DNA from: Spirochaetales bacterium
Lineage (GTDB): Bacteria > Spirochaetota > Spirochaetia > Sphaerochaetales > Sphaerochaetaceae
Direction of reading: 5' to 3'
DNA length: 6,311 nt
Assembly (NCBI GenBank): GCA_017475725.1
Contig: JAFVFA010000042.1
Location: 1-6,311 of the forward strand
The notes below the pieces were generated by a model. It was given only the letters and a program-made list of their open reading frames with translations, made no database searches and was not told the DNA's origin. Positions 1 through 5,490 of the stretch are shown piece after piece. Both the position numbers and the translations under genes were made by a program. Positions within the stretch are counted from its first letter, which is position 1; the number at the start of each line of letters is the position of its first letter.

Positions 1-708
1 AAGTTTGGGATCGTAAACCGCTACAACCTGCAGGAGGAGTTCCCCATCCTGACCATCAGGCGCACATACATCAAGAGCGCCGTGGACGAGCTTCTCTGGA
101 TCTGGCAGAAGAAGAGCAACGACATCCATCAGCTCAAGAGCCACGTCTGGGACAGCTGGGCTGACGAGAACGGGACAATCGGAAAGGCCTACGGCTATCA
201 GCTTGGGGTGAAGCACAAATACAAGGAGGGCATGTTCGACCAGGTGGACCGCGTGCTCTACGACCTGAAGAACAACCCCCAGAGCAGAAGGATCCTGACC
301 AACATCTACGTGCATCAGGACCTGTCCGAGATGGCCCTCTACCCATGCGCCTACAGCATGACGTTCAACGTCAGCGGAAACACATTGAACGCCATCCTGA
401 ACCAGAGGTCGCAGGACATGCTGGCAGCAAACAACTGGAACGTGGTCCAGTATGCGGTGCTTGTGCACATGATGGCCCAGGTCAGCGGACTGGTACCGGG
501 CGAGTTCGTTCACGTCATTGCCGACGCCCACATCTACGACCGCCACATACCCATCATGAGGGAGCTCATCGAGCAGCCCCAGTACGATGCCCCGAAGTTC
601 ACGCTCAATCCGGACGTGAAGGACTTCTACCGGTTCACAACCGATGACCTGAAGCTTGAGAACTACCAGTACAACAAGAAGAAGTACGACATACCAGTCG
701 CCATCTGA
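1..708 (+). CDS. thyA: Thymidylate synthase ThyA (5' end missing)
   Basis: Cytosolic enzyme that methylates dUMP to dTMP with 5,10-methylenetetrahydrofolate, releasing dihydrofolate. The frame is open from base 1, so the gene enters from outside; 235 residues are visible and roughly the first 40 of a ~280-residue protein are missing. A GTG at 82 is internal, because ThyA-like sequence (EEFPILTIRRTYIKSAV) precedes it in frame. Visible hallmarks, numbered from window residue 1: the WIWQ..SND block, the catalytic cysteine C116 in LYPCAY, the dUMP-binding RSQD (136-139), an Asn-containing NNWNVVQY stretch, and HIYDRH (177-182). The C-terminus (VKDFY.FT.DD.KL..Y) is complete and ends near the usual PVAI/VAV-type terminus. 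The overall pattern resembles Bacillus subtilis ThyA more than the E. coli short form. folA follows after 14 nt, the classic ThyA-DHFR pairing in which DHFR recycles the dihydrofolate product. All key residues in the visible part are present. Confidence 0.97.
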   Translation, partial: KFGIVNRYNLQEEFPILTIRRTYIKSAVDELLWIWQKKSNDIHQLKSHVWDSWADENGTIGKAYGYQLGVKHKYKEGMFDQVDRVLYDLKNNPQSRRILTNIYVHQDLSEMALYPCAYSMTFNVSGNTLNAILNQRSQDMLAANNWNVVQYAVLVHMMAQVSGLVPGEFVHVIADAHIYDRHIPIMRELIEQPQYDAPKFTLNPDVKDFYRFTTDDLKLENYQYNKKKYDIPVAI

Positions 709-712
709 CATC

Positions 713-717
713 AGGAG
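713..717 (+). promoter_or_regulatory. Ribosome binding site of folA
   Basis: AGGAG lies 5 nt before the ATG at 723, inside the 14-nt gap after the thyA stop codon. It supports that start and indicates co-transcription with thyA, since there is no room for a promoter. Confidence 0.75.
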
Positions 718-722
718 AGCGC

Positions 723-1250
723 ATGCAGGCAATACTACACTGTGACAGAAACTGGGGCATAGGGAAACGCAACGACCTGATGTTCCACCTACCCGCGGAC
801 ATGAGGTTCTTCCGCAAAACCACAACCGGCAAGGTGGTGGTCATGGGTTCCAACACCCTTCTCTCCTTCCCGGGCGGAAAACCGCTAAAGAACAGGACCA
901 ACATAGTCCTCTGGCCGGGAGGACCCAAGGAGCGTGCCGTTCAGGACGGCTTCACAATGGTCGAGAGCCTTCCGGATCTCTTCACCGAGCTCTCCAAGCA
1001 CCCATCCGACGACATCTTCGTCATCGGCGGGGCCATGATGTACCACACCATGCTCCCCTACTGCGACAAGGTCTATCTGACCAAGGTCGACACCGACGGA
1101 GGTGCAGAGGTCTTCTTCGACAATCTGGACAGGCTGGAGAACTGGAGCATGGTTGAATGCTCCGAGCCTCAGGAAGACAACGGCTACACCATCAGGTTCA
1201 CCCTCTACAGGAACAGCAACCCGCTTCCGCTGGGGGTAGAGAATGTTTGA
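723..1250 (+). CDS. folA: Dihydrofolate reductase
   Basis: NADPH-dependent reduction of dihydrofolate to tetrahydrofolate in the cytosol; target of trimethoprim-type antifolates in the family. The protein is 175 residues, normal for chromosomal DHFR. It begins MQAILHCDRNWGIGKRNDL, with WGIG at 11-14. The catalytic acidic residue is D26 in LPAD. The NADPH/substrate loop region VVVMGSNTLLSFPGG..PLKNR runs about 38-58, with the conserved Arg at 58. The glycine-rich cofactor motif IGGAMMY is at 101-107. The Ser-Asn in MGSNT replaces the more usual GRKT-type residues, a mild deviation. The start is set by AGGAG 5 nt upstream. It lies 14 nt after thyA, and its last 8 nt (ATGTTTGA) overlap the start of the downstream nrnA, so translation of the two is probably coupled. 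Confidence is high from motif order and gene context. Confidence 0.96.
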   Translation: MQAILHCDRNWGIGKRNDLMFHLPADMRFFRKTTTGKVVVMGSNTLLSFPGGKPLKNRTNIVLWPGGPKERAVQDGFTMVESLPDLFTELSKHPSDDIFVIGGAMMYHTMLPYCDKVYLTKVDTDGGAEVFFDNLDRLENWSMVECSEPQEDNGYTIRFTLYRNSNPLPLGVENV

Positions 1251-2196
1251 GAAGGCCCTGGAGCTGATAAAGCAGCACGACACCATAATAATCCACAGAC
1301 ACAAGAACCCCGACGGGGACGCCTTGGGAAGCCAGGTCGGTCTCTACCACATGATCAGGGACACCTTCCCGTCCAAGACGGTCCACATGGTGGGCGAAGG
1401 TTCAAGAAGATACGACTTCATTGCCGACACCCCTATGTCAGAGCTTCCGGACTCTGCCTGGGCCGGTGCGCTGGCAATAATCCTTGATACCTCAGCCAAG
1501 AGCCTAATCAGCGATGATAGATATCAATTGGCGGCAATGACCCTCAGAATAGACCATCATATCCAGGGAGAGAAGGTCGCAGACTTCGAGATAGACGATA
1601 CAGGCTACGAAAGCTGCGCAGGTCTGGTGACGGAGATGGCCATCGAGACGGGCATGGTGATGTCGGACAAGGCTGCAACCGCCCTCTTCGCAGGCACGGT
1701 GACGGACAGCGGACGCTTCAGATTTGACTGCACAACCAGCGGGACCTTCAGACGCGTCTCCTTCCTCCTTCAGCGCAACGTCAATATGGACAGCGTCTAC
1801 AAGAAGCTCTACACCACAGATATAGCGTCTCTCAAGCTGAAGGCCCACTTCATCCAGAAGGCCCGGTTCACAGAGCACAACGTGGGCTGGCTCTACACGG
1901 ACAAGGCAGAGCTCAAGGAACTTGGCATCAGCGCCTTCACCGCAAGCCGCGGTTATGTGAACACCCTATCGGACCTTGAAGGCGTCAACATCTGGGTGGC
2001 ATTCGCGGAAGCCGATGAAGGGATTCTCTGCGAGCTCAGGTCTGCCGAACCCAACATCAACCCAATAGCAGTCAAATACGGCGGTGGCGGCCATGCCAAG
2101 GCTAGCGGCGCCACAGTCAAGGACAGGGAGACAGCCATGGCCATGCTCAAGGACCTTGACGAACTGGCTTCTGAATCCCAATCACTTCAAGACTAA
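1243..2196 (+). CDS. nrnA: DHH-family phosphoesterase, NrnA type (first copy)
   Basis: Members of this family are Mn-dependent enzymes that degrade 2-5-nt nanoRNAs and dephosphorylate 3'-phosphoadenosine 5'-phosphate (pAp) to AMP. The protein is 317 residues, the usual NrnA length. DHH domain: motif I H20-K-N-P-D24-G-D26-A, motif II D82 in IILDTS, motif III D104-H105-H106, motif IV D155 in GTVTDSGRF. DHHA1 domain: substrate-binding GGGGHAKASG at 280-289. All expected metal ligands are present, so it should be active. The start ATG lies inside the last codons of folA (8-nt overlap), giving translational coupling. Its 3' end overlaps the convergent ORF6N gene by 15 nt, right where base composition drops to AT-rich. 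Activity on nanoRNA versus pAp versus cyclic-dinucleotide products cannot be decided from sequence; no CBS, GGDEF or membrane part is present, so it is not GdpP-like. Confidence 0.93.
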   Translation: MFEKALELIKQHDTIIIHRHKNPDGDALGSQVGLYHMIRDTFPSKTVHMVGEGSRRYDFIADTPMSELPDSAWAGALAIILDTSAKSLISDDRYQLAAMTLRIDHHIQGEKVADFEIDDTGYESCAGLVTEMAIETGMVMSDKAATALFAGTVTDSGRFRFDCTTSGTFRRVSFLLQRNVNMDSVYKKLYTTDIASLKLKAHFIQKARFTEHNVGWLYTDKAELKELGISAFTASRGYVNTLSDLEGVNIWVAFAEADEGILCELRSAEPNINPIAVKYGGGGHAKASGATVKDRETAMAMLKDLDELASESQSLQD

Positions 2197-3150
2197 TTTC
2201 GGATTGGCAAGAAGCTTATCCAACAGCTCCTTGTAGACCTCAACTGAGTTAAGTCGTGTTATAGTTGTAATTCTCTTCCCTGAGTCTTTGCTGCTGGAAC
2301 CGCATAGAAAAACCTTCATCTTCCCTATCTTGTAATCGAGAATTATGTATCTATCGTGAATTTTGTTCTGGGACCTTATGAAAGAAATCTTCCTCTTGGG
2401 GTATTCGACCATGAAATCTGCAAATTCAACTTTGCGAAGAGGATTACTGCCCCTGTTGTTGCTGATTATGGTTATATCAATAGCTTCATCTGCATGTGAC
2501 AGCTTCTGTAAGGTCTTGAGACCAAGATATTCATCAATCATAATTATATCAGACTGCGCTTCTCTGTATATCCTCTGATATGCAATGTCAGCTTTAAATG
2601 GTTCGCCATCAAGTATCAGAACTTCTTCGTTTTTCAACCCGGAATCAAAGATCTCCATTATAGCCTCGAGATCCTTTTTCCGTACCATATTTGCTTTGAT
2701 TGCACTAATTTCATTAGCAAGCATTCTAATTTCTTCTTCTTTTGGAATGATCCATCTATTCTGATTTAATAGATGTGTCATCTCCACAAATGCTTCCATT
2801 ATCTTGATACTCGCCTCAATAGCCCTCTCTGTATGCAGAACGGATGTTAGCATAGCTACGCCTTGCTCTGTATAAGCATATGGCAGGTATTTCAAGTTCG
2901 TTCCTCTTCCGCTGTTCAAGATTCCAATTTGGCATCTTGAACATTCTTCGGCAGTCAATTGAAAGCAAAACCTTTCAGGAAATCTTAGAATATTGCGCTT
3001 CATTGCCCTGTTCAAAGCCCCTGTCTCAACTCCGAAACAGGAGGCCACGTCTTTATCAAGAATAACCCGATAATCTCTGACTTCAATAATCAAGGATTTG
3101 ATGGATTCTTTGTCGATCGGGTTGTAAATGCTGATTAAATCTCCGTCCAT
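2182..3150 (-). CDS. ORF6N-domain protein with C-terminal phospholipase-D/HKD-like domain
   Basis: Predicted DNA-binding protein of the phage-antirepressor-like ORF6N group; its cellular role is unknown. With the chosen start it has 322 residues. Residues about 20-125 are the ORF6N domain: VRDYRVILDKDVASCFGVET, then NRAMKRNILRFPERFCFQLT, then YTEQGVAML. A charged, probably helical linker follows (about 135-170). The C-terminal part has IIMIDEYLGLKTL, then HDRYIILD (H265, R267, D272) and GSSSKDSGK from G284. This matches the HxK/Rx4D...GS layout of one half of a PLD site, with Arg in place of Lys. Start choice: the frame extends to an ATG at 3216, but GGAGG (3158-3162) lies 7 nt before the ATG at 3150, and the 22 residues before it add nothing to ORF6N. 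It is AT-rich unlike its neighbours, lies opposite the operon, and overlaps the nrnA end by 15 nt. Catalysis by the HKD-like part is unproven. Confidence 0.85.
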   Translation of the reverse strand: MDGDLISIYNPIDKESIKSLIIEVRDYRVILDKDVASCFGVETGALNRAMKRNILRFPERFCFQLTAEECSRCQIGILNSGRGTNLKYLPYAYTEQGVAMLTSVLHTERAIEASIKIMEAFVEMTHLLNQNRWIIPKEEEIRMLANEISAIKANMVRKKDLEAIMEIFDSGLKNEEVLILDGEPFKADIAYQRIYREAQSDIIMIDEYLGLKTLQKLSHADEAIDITIISNNRGSNPLRKVEFADFMVEYPKRKISFIRSQNKIHDRYIILDYKIGKMKVFLCGSSSKDSGKRITTITRLNSVEVYKELLDKLLANPKLVLK

Positions 3151-3157
3151 ATTGATT

Positions 3158-3162
3158 CCTCC
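3158..3162 (-). promoter_or_regulatory. Ribosome binding site that decides the ORF6N gene start
   Basis: Minus-strand GGAGG (within GGAGGAA) sits 7 nt before the ATG at 3148-3150. The longer alternative at 3214-3216 has only GAGG one base from its ATG (four bases from the next ATG at 3213), so the internal start is preferred. Confidence 0.65.
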
Positions 3163-3191
3163 ATATTCAAAACTGAGCTCTTCTATTTGGA

Positions 3192-3211
3192 GGAAGTGCA
3201 AAAGAACTTCC
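3192..3211. repeat. Short inverted repeat in the leader of the ORF6N gene
   Basis: GGAAGT (3192-3197) and ACTTCC (3206-3211) form a perfect 6-bp inverted repeat around an 8-nt loop. It lies between the two candidate start codons of the ORF6N gene, so in the shorter-gene model it is in the 5' leader. It could be a small hairpin or a protein-binding dyad, but a repeat this short can occur by chance. Confidence 0.3.
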
Positions 3212-3216
3212 ATCAT

Positions 3217-3350
3217 GCCTCGGTTTTAGTATATACCTAAACATATATTAAGTACATATAAAAAAGAAGGACATGCGACTATATTTTACCGTCAACTTCC
3301 AAAAACAAAGTAATGGCGCATTTCCTGGCAATTATATAAACTACGAAAAG
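3217..3350. promoter_or_regulatory. AT-rich divergent intergenic region, likely promoters for ORF6N gene and second nrnA
   Basis: This 134-nt stretch separates the leftward ORF6N gene from the rightward nrnA-surE pair. Because the island cuts the upstream operon, nrnA-surE needs a promoter here or nearby. Visible elements: the palindrome GTATATAC at 3229-3236, two direct copies of ACATATA at 3241-3247 and 3254-3260, and an A-run after 3260. Minus-strand TATACT (3228-3233) could be a -10 box, but no good -35 lies 16-18 nt further upstream. The TATA-like CATATAAAAA near 3255-3264 would suit an archaeal promoter if the host is archaeal. No single promoter can be assigned with confidence. An in-frame ATG at 3273, with AGAAGG only 2 nt before it, could extend nrnA into this region. 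Confidence 0.4.
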
Positions 3351-4349
3351 ATGAATATGAATTTTGAACGAAACCTTGAAACAAAGAAGAGAATACTTGC
3401 CAAGATCAAGCAGTACAACAAGATAGTAATTGCAAGGCATGTTCGCCCGGATGGATATGCCATAGGCTCCTCCCATGGTCTTGCAGAACTGCTCAGGGCC
3501 TCGTTCCCGGAGAAGAAGATAATCGTCGCCAATCAGGACTCATCCGAATATATGGCCTTCCTGAAGACCGAGGAGACCGACCCCACGGCAGTCGACTACA
3601 CAGACGCCCTTGCCATAGTGGTCGACCTGGCGGGACTGGACAGAAGCGCCAACAAGGAGATCGAGAAGTCCAGGGAGATCATCAAGATCGACCACCACAT
3701 AGACATCACCCCGTATGGGGACATCTCCTGGGTGGAGGATGACAGGTCCTCAGTCTGCGAGATGATAGCCGCCTTTGCCTGCACCTTCCAGGAGGAGCTG
3801 AAACTGACAAAGAGAGCCGCTCTGCTGCTCTACACCGGCATGGTAACAGACAGCGGACGTTTCCAGTACATAGAGACAACGGCGGAGACCCTGCGGATGG
3901 CGGCCTTCCTGCTGGAGACCGGAATCGACACGCAGAGCCTGTACGCCAACCTCTACATGGAGGATTTCGACTACTACAGGTTCAAGTCCCACGTCTACGA
4001 GAACATGAGCATAACGCGGAACGGGGTCGCCTTCATCTACGTCGACGATGTCATGCAGAAGCAGTTCCATCTCAGTCGCGAGCAGGCCAGCAACAGCGTC
4101 GATTTCCTGAGCAAGATCAAGGGAAGCCTCATATGGCTGGCATTCATAGACAACCCGGACGGAACGATACGTGTAAGGCTCAGATCCAGATTCCTGCCCG
4201 TGAACAGGCTTGCGGAGAGATACCACGGCGGCGGCCATGCGAACGCATCCGGATCCACAGTCTACAGCCTCCAAGAGATGGCGCAGCTCATAAACGAGGC
4301 TGATGCTCTGCTCCGTGAATACAAAACCGACAACGAGGGATGGCTATGA
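3351..4349 (+). CDS. DHH-family phosphoesterase, NrnA type (second copy, altered motif I)
   Basis: Paralog of the NrnA encoded at 1243-2196, with the same two-domain DHH-DHHA1 plan. Counting from the ATG at 3351 it has 332 residues. Motif I reads RHVRPDGYAIGS: His30 and Asp34 are kept, but the second metal-ligand Asp is Tyr36 (TAT at 3456-3458). The other motifs are intact: Asp92 in IVVDLAG, Asp114-His115-His116, Asp167 in GMVTDSGRF, and HGGGHANASG from about 292. Start choice: the frame opens at an ATG at 3273, but those 26 extra residues are AT-island coded, have no family counterpart, and the AGAAGG there is only 2 nt from the ATG; 3351 or 3357 fits the family N-terminus, though their SD (GAAAAG) is weak. 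The 3' end overlaps surE by ATGA, so the two are coupled. It may be inactive, altered in metal use, or regulatory; a one-base sequence error is also possible. Confidence 0.88.
   Translation: MNMNFERNLETKKRILAKIKQYNKIVIARHVRPDGYAIGSSHGLAELLRASFPEKKIIVANQDSSEYMAFLKTEETDPTAVDYTDALAIVVDLAGLDRSANKEIEKSREIIKIDHHIDITPYGDISWVEDDRSSVCEMIAAFACTFQEELKLTKRAALLLYTGMVTDSGRFQYIETTAETLRMAAFLLETGIDTQSLYANLYMEDFDYYRFKSHVYENMSITRNGVAFIYVDDVMQKQFHLSREQASNSVDFLSKIKGSLIWLAFIDNPDGTIRVRLRSRFLPVNRLAERYHGGGHANASGSTVYSLQEMAQLINEADALLREYKTDNEGWL
4335..4339 (+). promoter_or_regulatory. Ribosome binding site that decides the surE start
   Basis: GAGGG lies inside the last codons of the upstream nrnA, 6 nt before the ATG at 4346. 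It abuts the alternative ATG at 4340 with no spacing, so the 4346 start is favoured. Confidence 0.65.
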
Positions 4350-5074
4350 GAATACTTGTCACGAACGATGACGGAATCGGGGCACTTGGCCTTGAGATAC
4401 TCGCCACCTGGGCAAGAAAGCTCGGAGAGGTCACTGTGGTCTCCCCTAAGGTGGAGCAGAGCGGAAAGAGCCACAGCATAAACATCCACACCCCCTTCGA
4501 GGTCAAGAGGGTCGACTGGCTTGAGGGCATAGAGTGCTACAGCGTCGACTCCACCCCAGCGGACTGCGTCAGGGTTGCCCACAACGTCCTTCACAGAACC
4601 TATGACCTGGTTTTCTCGGGAATCAACAGAGGGCTGAACATAGGAGAGGACATAGGCTACTCGGGAACGGATGCCGCCATCTTCGAGGCCGCCTATTTCG
4701 GATGCAAGGCAATAGCCTTCTCCACAGGCCCGGATGACTACGATTGGGCAAGGAAGGCCCTGGACCTGTGCTACAGCCACATAGTGGACAACCACTATCT
4801 GGACCACAACAACCTGTACAACGTGAACATACCCGCCAACTACAAGGGGATCCGCCTCACAAGGCAGGGAAAGCCCTACTACAAGGACAACTTCGAGGAG
4901 ATAGCCCCGAACATGTACATTGCACGCGGCTACTCCACATACAAAGGCACCAAGAACCTCGAGGAGGATCTTGATGCCCATATGAACGGTTACATCACCA
5001 TAACTCCGCTGACCGTGAACCGGACAGCAATGGACGCCTACAGGACGCTCTCGTCCCTGATGCCCAGGTCCTGA
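4346..5074 (+). CDS. surE: 5'/3'-nucleotidase SurE
   Basis: SurE-family metal-dependent phosphatase that removes phosphate from nucleoside 5'- and 3'-monophosphates; some members also cleave short polyphosphate. The protein is 242 residues, typical for the family. It opens MRILVTNDDG, with the metal-binding pair D8-D9, has the conserved Ser in VEQSGKSHSI (S39), STPADCV at 69-75, and SGINRGLNIG (91-100) leading into DIGYSGT. The segment after it reads DAAIFEAAYFG rather than the usual VGAAxEG type, a small deviation. The start is placed at 4346 instead of an ATG two codons earlier because GAGGG then has proper 6-nt spacing and the protein begins exactly where the family does. The start overlaps the upstream nrnA stop as ATGA, so expression is coupled. 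Its last 37 nt overlap the convergent ACT gene. Physical linkage to two NrnA-type genes suggests a shared job in nucleotide turnover. Confidence 0.95.
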   Translation: MRILVTNDDGIGALGLEILATWARKLGEVTVVSPKVEQSGKSHSINIHTPFEVKRVDWLEGIECYSVDSTPADCVRVAHNVLHRTYDLVFSGINRGLNIGEDIGYSGTDAAIFEAAYFGCKAIAFSTGPDDYDWARKALDLCYSHIVDNHYLDHNNLYNVNIPANYKGIRLTRQGKPYYKDNFEEIAPNMYIARGYSTYKGTKNLEEDLDAHMNGYITITPLTVNRTAMDAYRTLSSLMPRS

Positions 5075-5478
5075 CTTACCAGGACATCCAGACCGGCAGC
5101 AGAGAACACCTTGGGCTCCTGCGTCGTCTGGAACACCATTATGGCGTTCTGCGTGCCGTTTCCTCCGAACATGGAATACATGTACTCTATGCTTATGCCC
5201 TTTTCCGCAATGACGTCCAGGATTCCTGCAAGTCCGCCTGGGGCGTTCGGAACCGTGACTGCGACCACATCGCAGATGGTGCAGACAAGACTCTCCCTGG
5301 TAAGCACGGAAAGCGTCTTCAGAGGCCTGTCGGTTATGATTCTCAGCACTCCATAGTCGGATGTCTCCGCTATGTTCAGCGCCTTCAGGTCAATCCCCGC
5401 ATCTGCGATTATCCTGCAGAGGTGGGCCAGCTGGCCTGACTTGTTCTCAAGGAAAACCGAAATCTGTTTGACTTCCAT
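5038..5478 (-). CDS. Tandem ACT-domain protein, partner of phenylacetate-CoA ligase
   Basis: Small regulatory-type protein of 146 residues made of two ACT domains and nothing else. ACT1 (about 3-66) starts KQISVFLENKSGQLAHLCRI with the N-K-x-G-x-L ligand-loop pattern. ACT2 (about 71-135) has VAVTVPNAPGGLAGILDVIA and a second strand around NAIMVFQTT. ACT domains usually bind amino acids or related small acids. This tandem form is commonly found beside PaaK genes, as here, so it probably senses an aromatic acid or amino acid and modulates the ligase; that function is an inference. The start follows GAGGGGG, 5 nt upstream, which overlaps the paaK stop codon; the gap to paaK is 10 nt, so the two form an operon. 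The 3' end runs 37 nt into convergent surE, with the final residues (LGIRDESVL) read from the complement of the surE end. Confidence 0.92.
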   Translation of the reverse strand: MEVKQISVFLENKSGQLAHLCRIIADAGIDLKALNIAETSDYGVLRIITDRPLKTLSVLTRESLVCTICDVVAVTVPNAPGGLAGILDVIAEKGISIEYMYSMFGGNGTQNAIMVFQTTQEPKVFSAAGLDVLVSQDLGIRDESVL

Positions 5479-5483
5479 CGAAA

Positions 5484-5490
5484 CCCCCTC
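5484..5490 (-). promoter_or_regulatory. Ribosome binding site of the ACT gene
   Basis: Minus-strand GAGGGGG ends 5 nt before the ATG at 5478 and shares bases with the paaK TGA stop (5489-5491). This supports the start and implies coupled translation of the pair. Confidence 0.65.

Larger units (their letters stand above)
2190..3400. other. AT-rich island, probable horizontally acquired insert between two nrnA copies
   Basis: Base composition changes abruptly near the stop of the first nrnA and recovers only after about 3400. Hand counts of 60-base rows: 34 G/C at 1021-1080, against 25 at 2221-2280, 20 at 2521-2580 and 18 at 3241-3300. The island holds one minus-strand gene (ORF6N plus HKD-like domain) and an AT-rich spacer, and extends into the first codons of the second nrnA. 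It splits what would otherwise be an unbroken same-strand operon. I see no transposase, integrase, obvious terminal inverted repeats or target-site duplication, so the mechanism of entry is unknown and both edges are approximate. Confidence 0.65.

Noticed and set aside
82..708. thyA starting at the GTG at 82
   Set aside because: The frame is open to base 1 and the upstream codons encode conserved ThyA sequence, so the gene begins outside the window.
885..1304. 139-codon minus-strand frame opposite folA and the nrnA start
   Set aside because: It overlaps two genes with intact catalytic motifs, and its product resembles no family I know.
2197..2240. Intrinsic terminator after the first nrnA
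   Set aside because: No stable GC hairpin followed by a T-run is visible at the end of the gene.
2363..2578. 71-codon plus-strand frame inside the ORF6N gene, with a hydrophobic stretch
   Set aside because: The LLPLLLLIMVI segment could suggest a small membrane protein, but it is the complement of the conserved C-terminal part of the ORF6N protein and lacks a good ribosome binding site.
2190..3400. Insertion sequence or complete prophage
   Set aside because: ORF6N is phage-associated, but there is no transposase, integrase, structural phage gene, clear terminal inverted repeat or attachment-site repeat.
4262..4981. 239-codon open frame on the minus strand opposite surE
   Set aside because: It is antisense to a motif-complete SurE. 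Its translation is a low-complexity Val-rich string with no recognisable domain, as expected of a shadow frame in GC-rich DNA.
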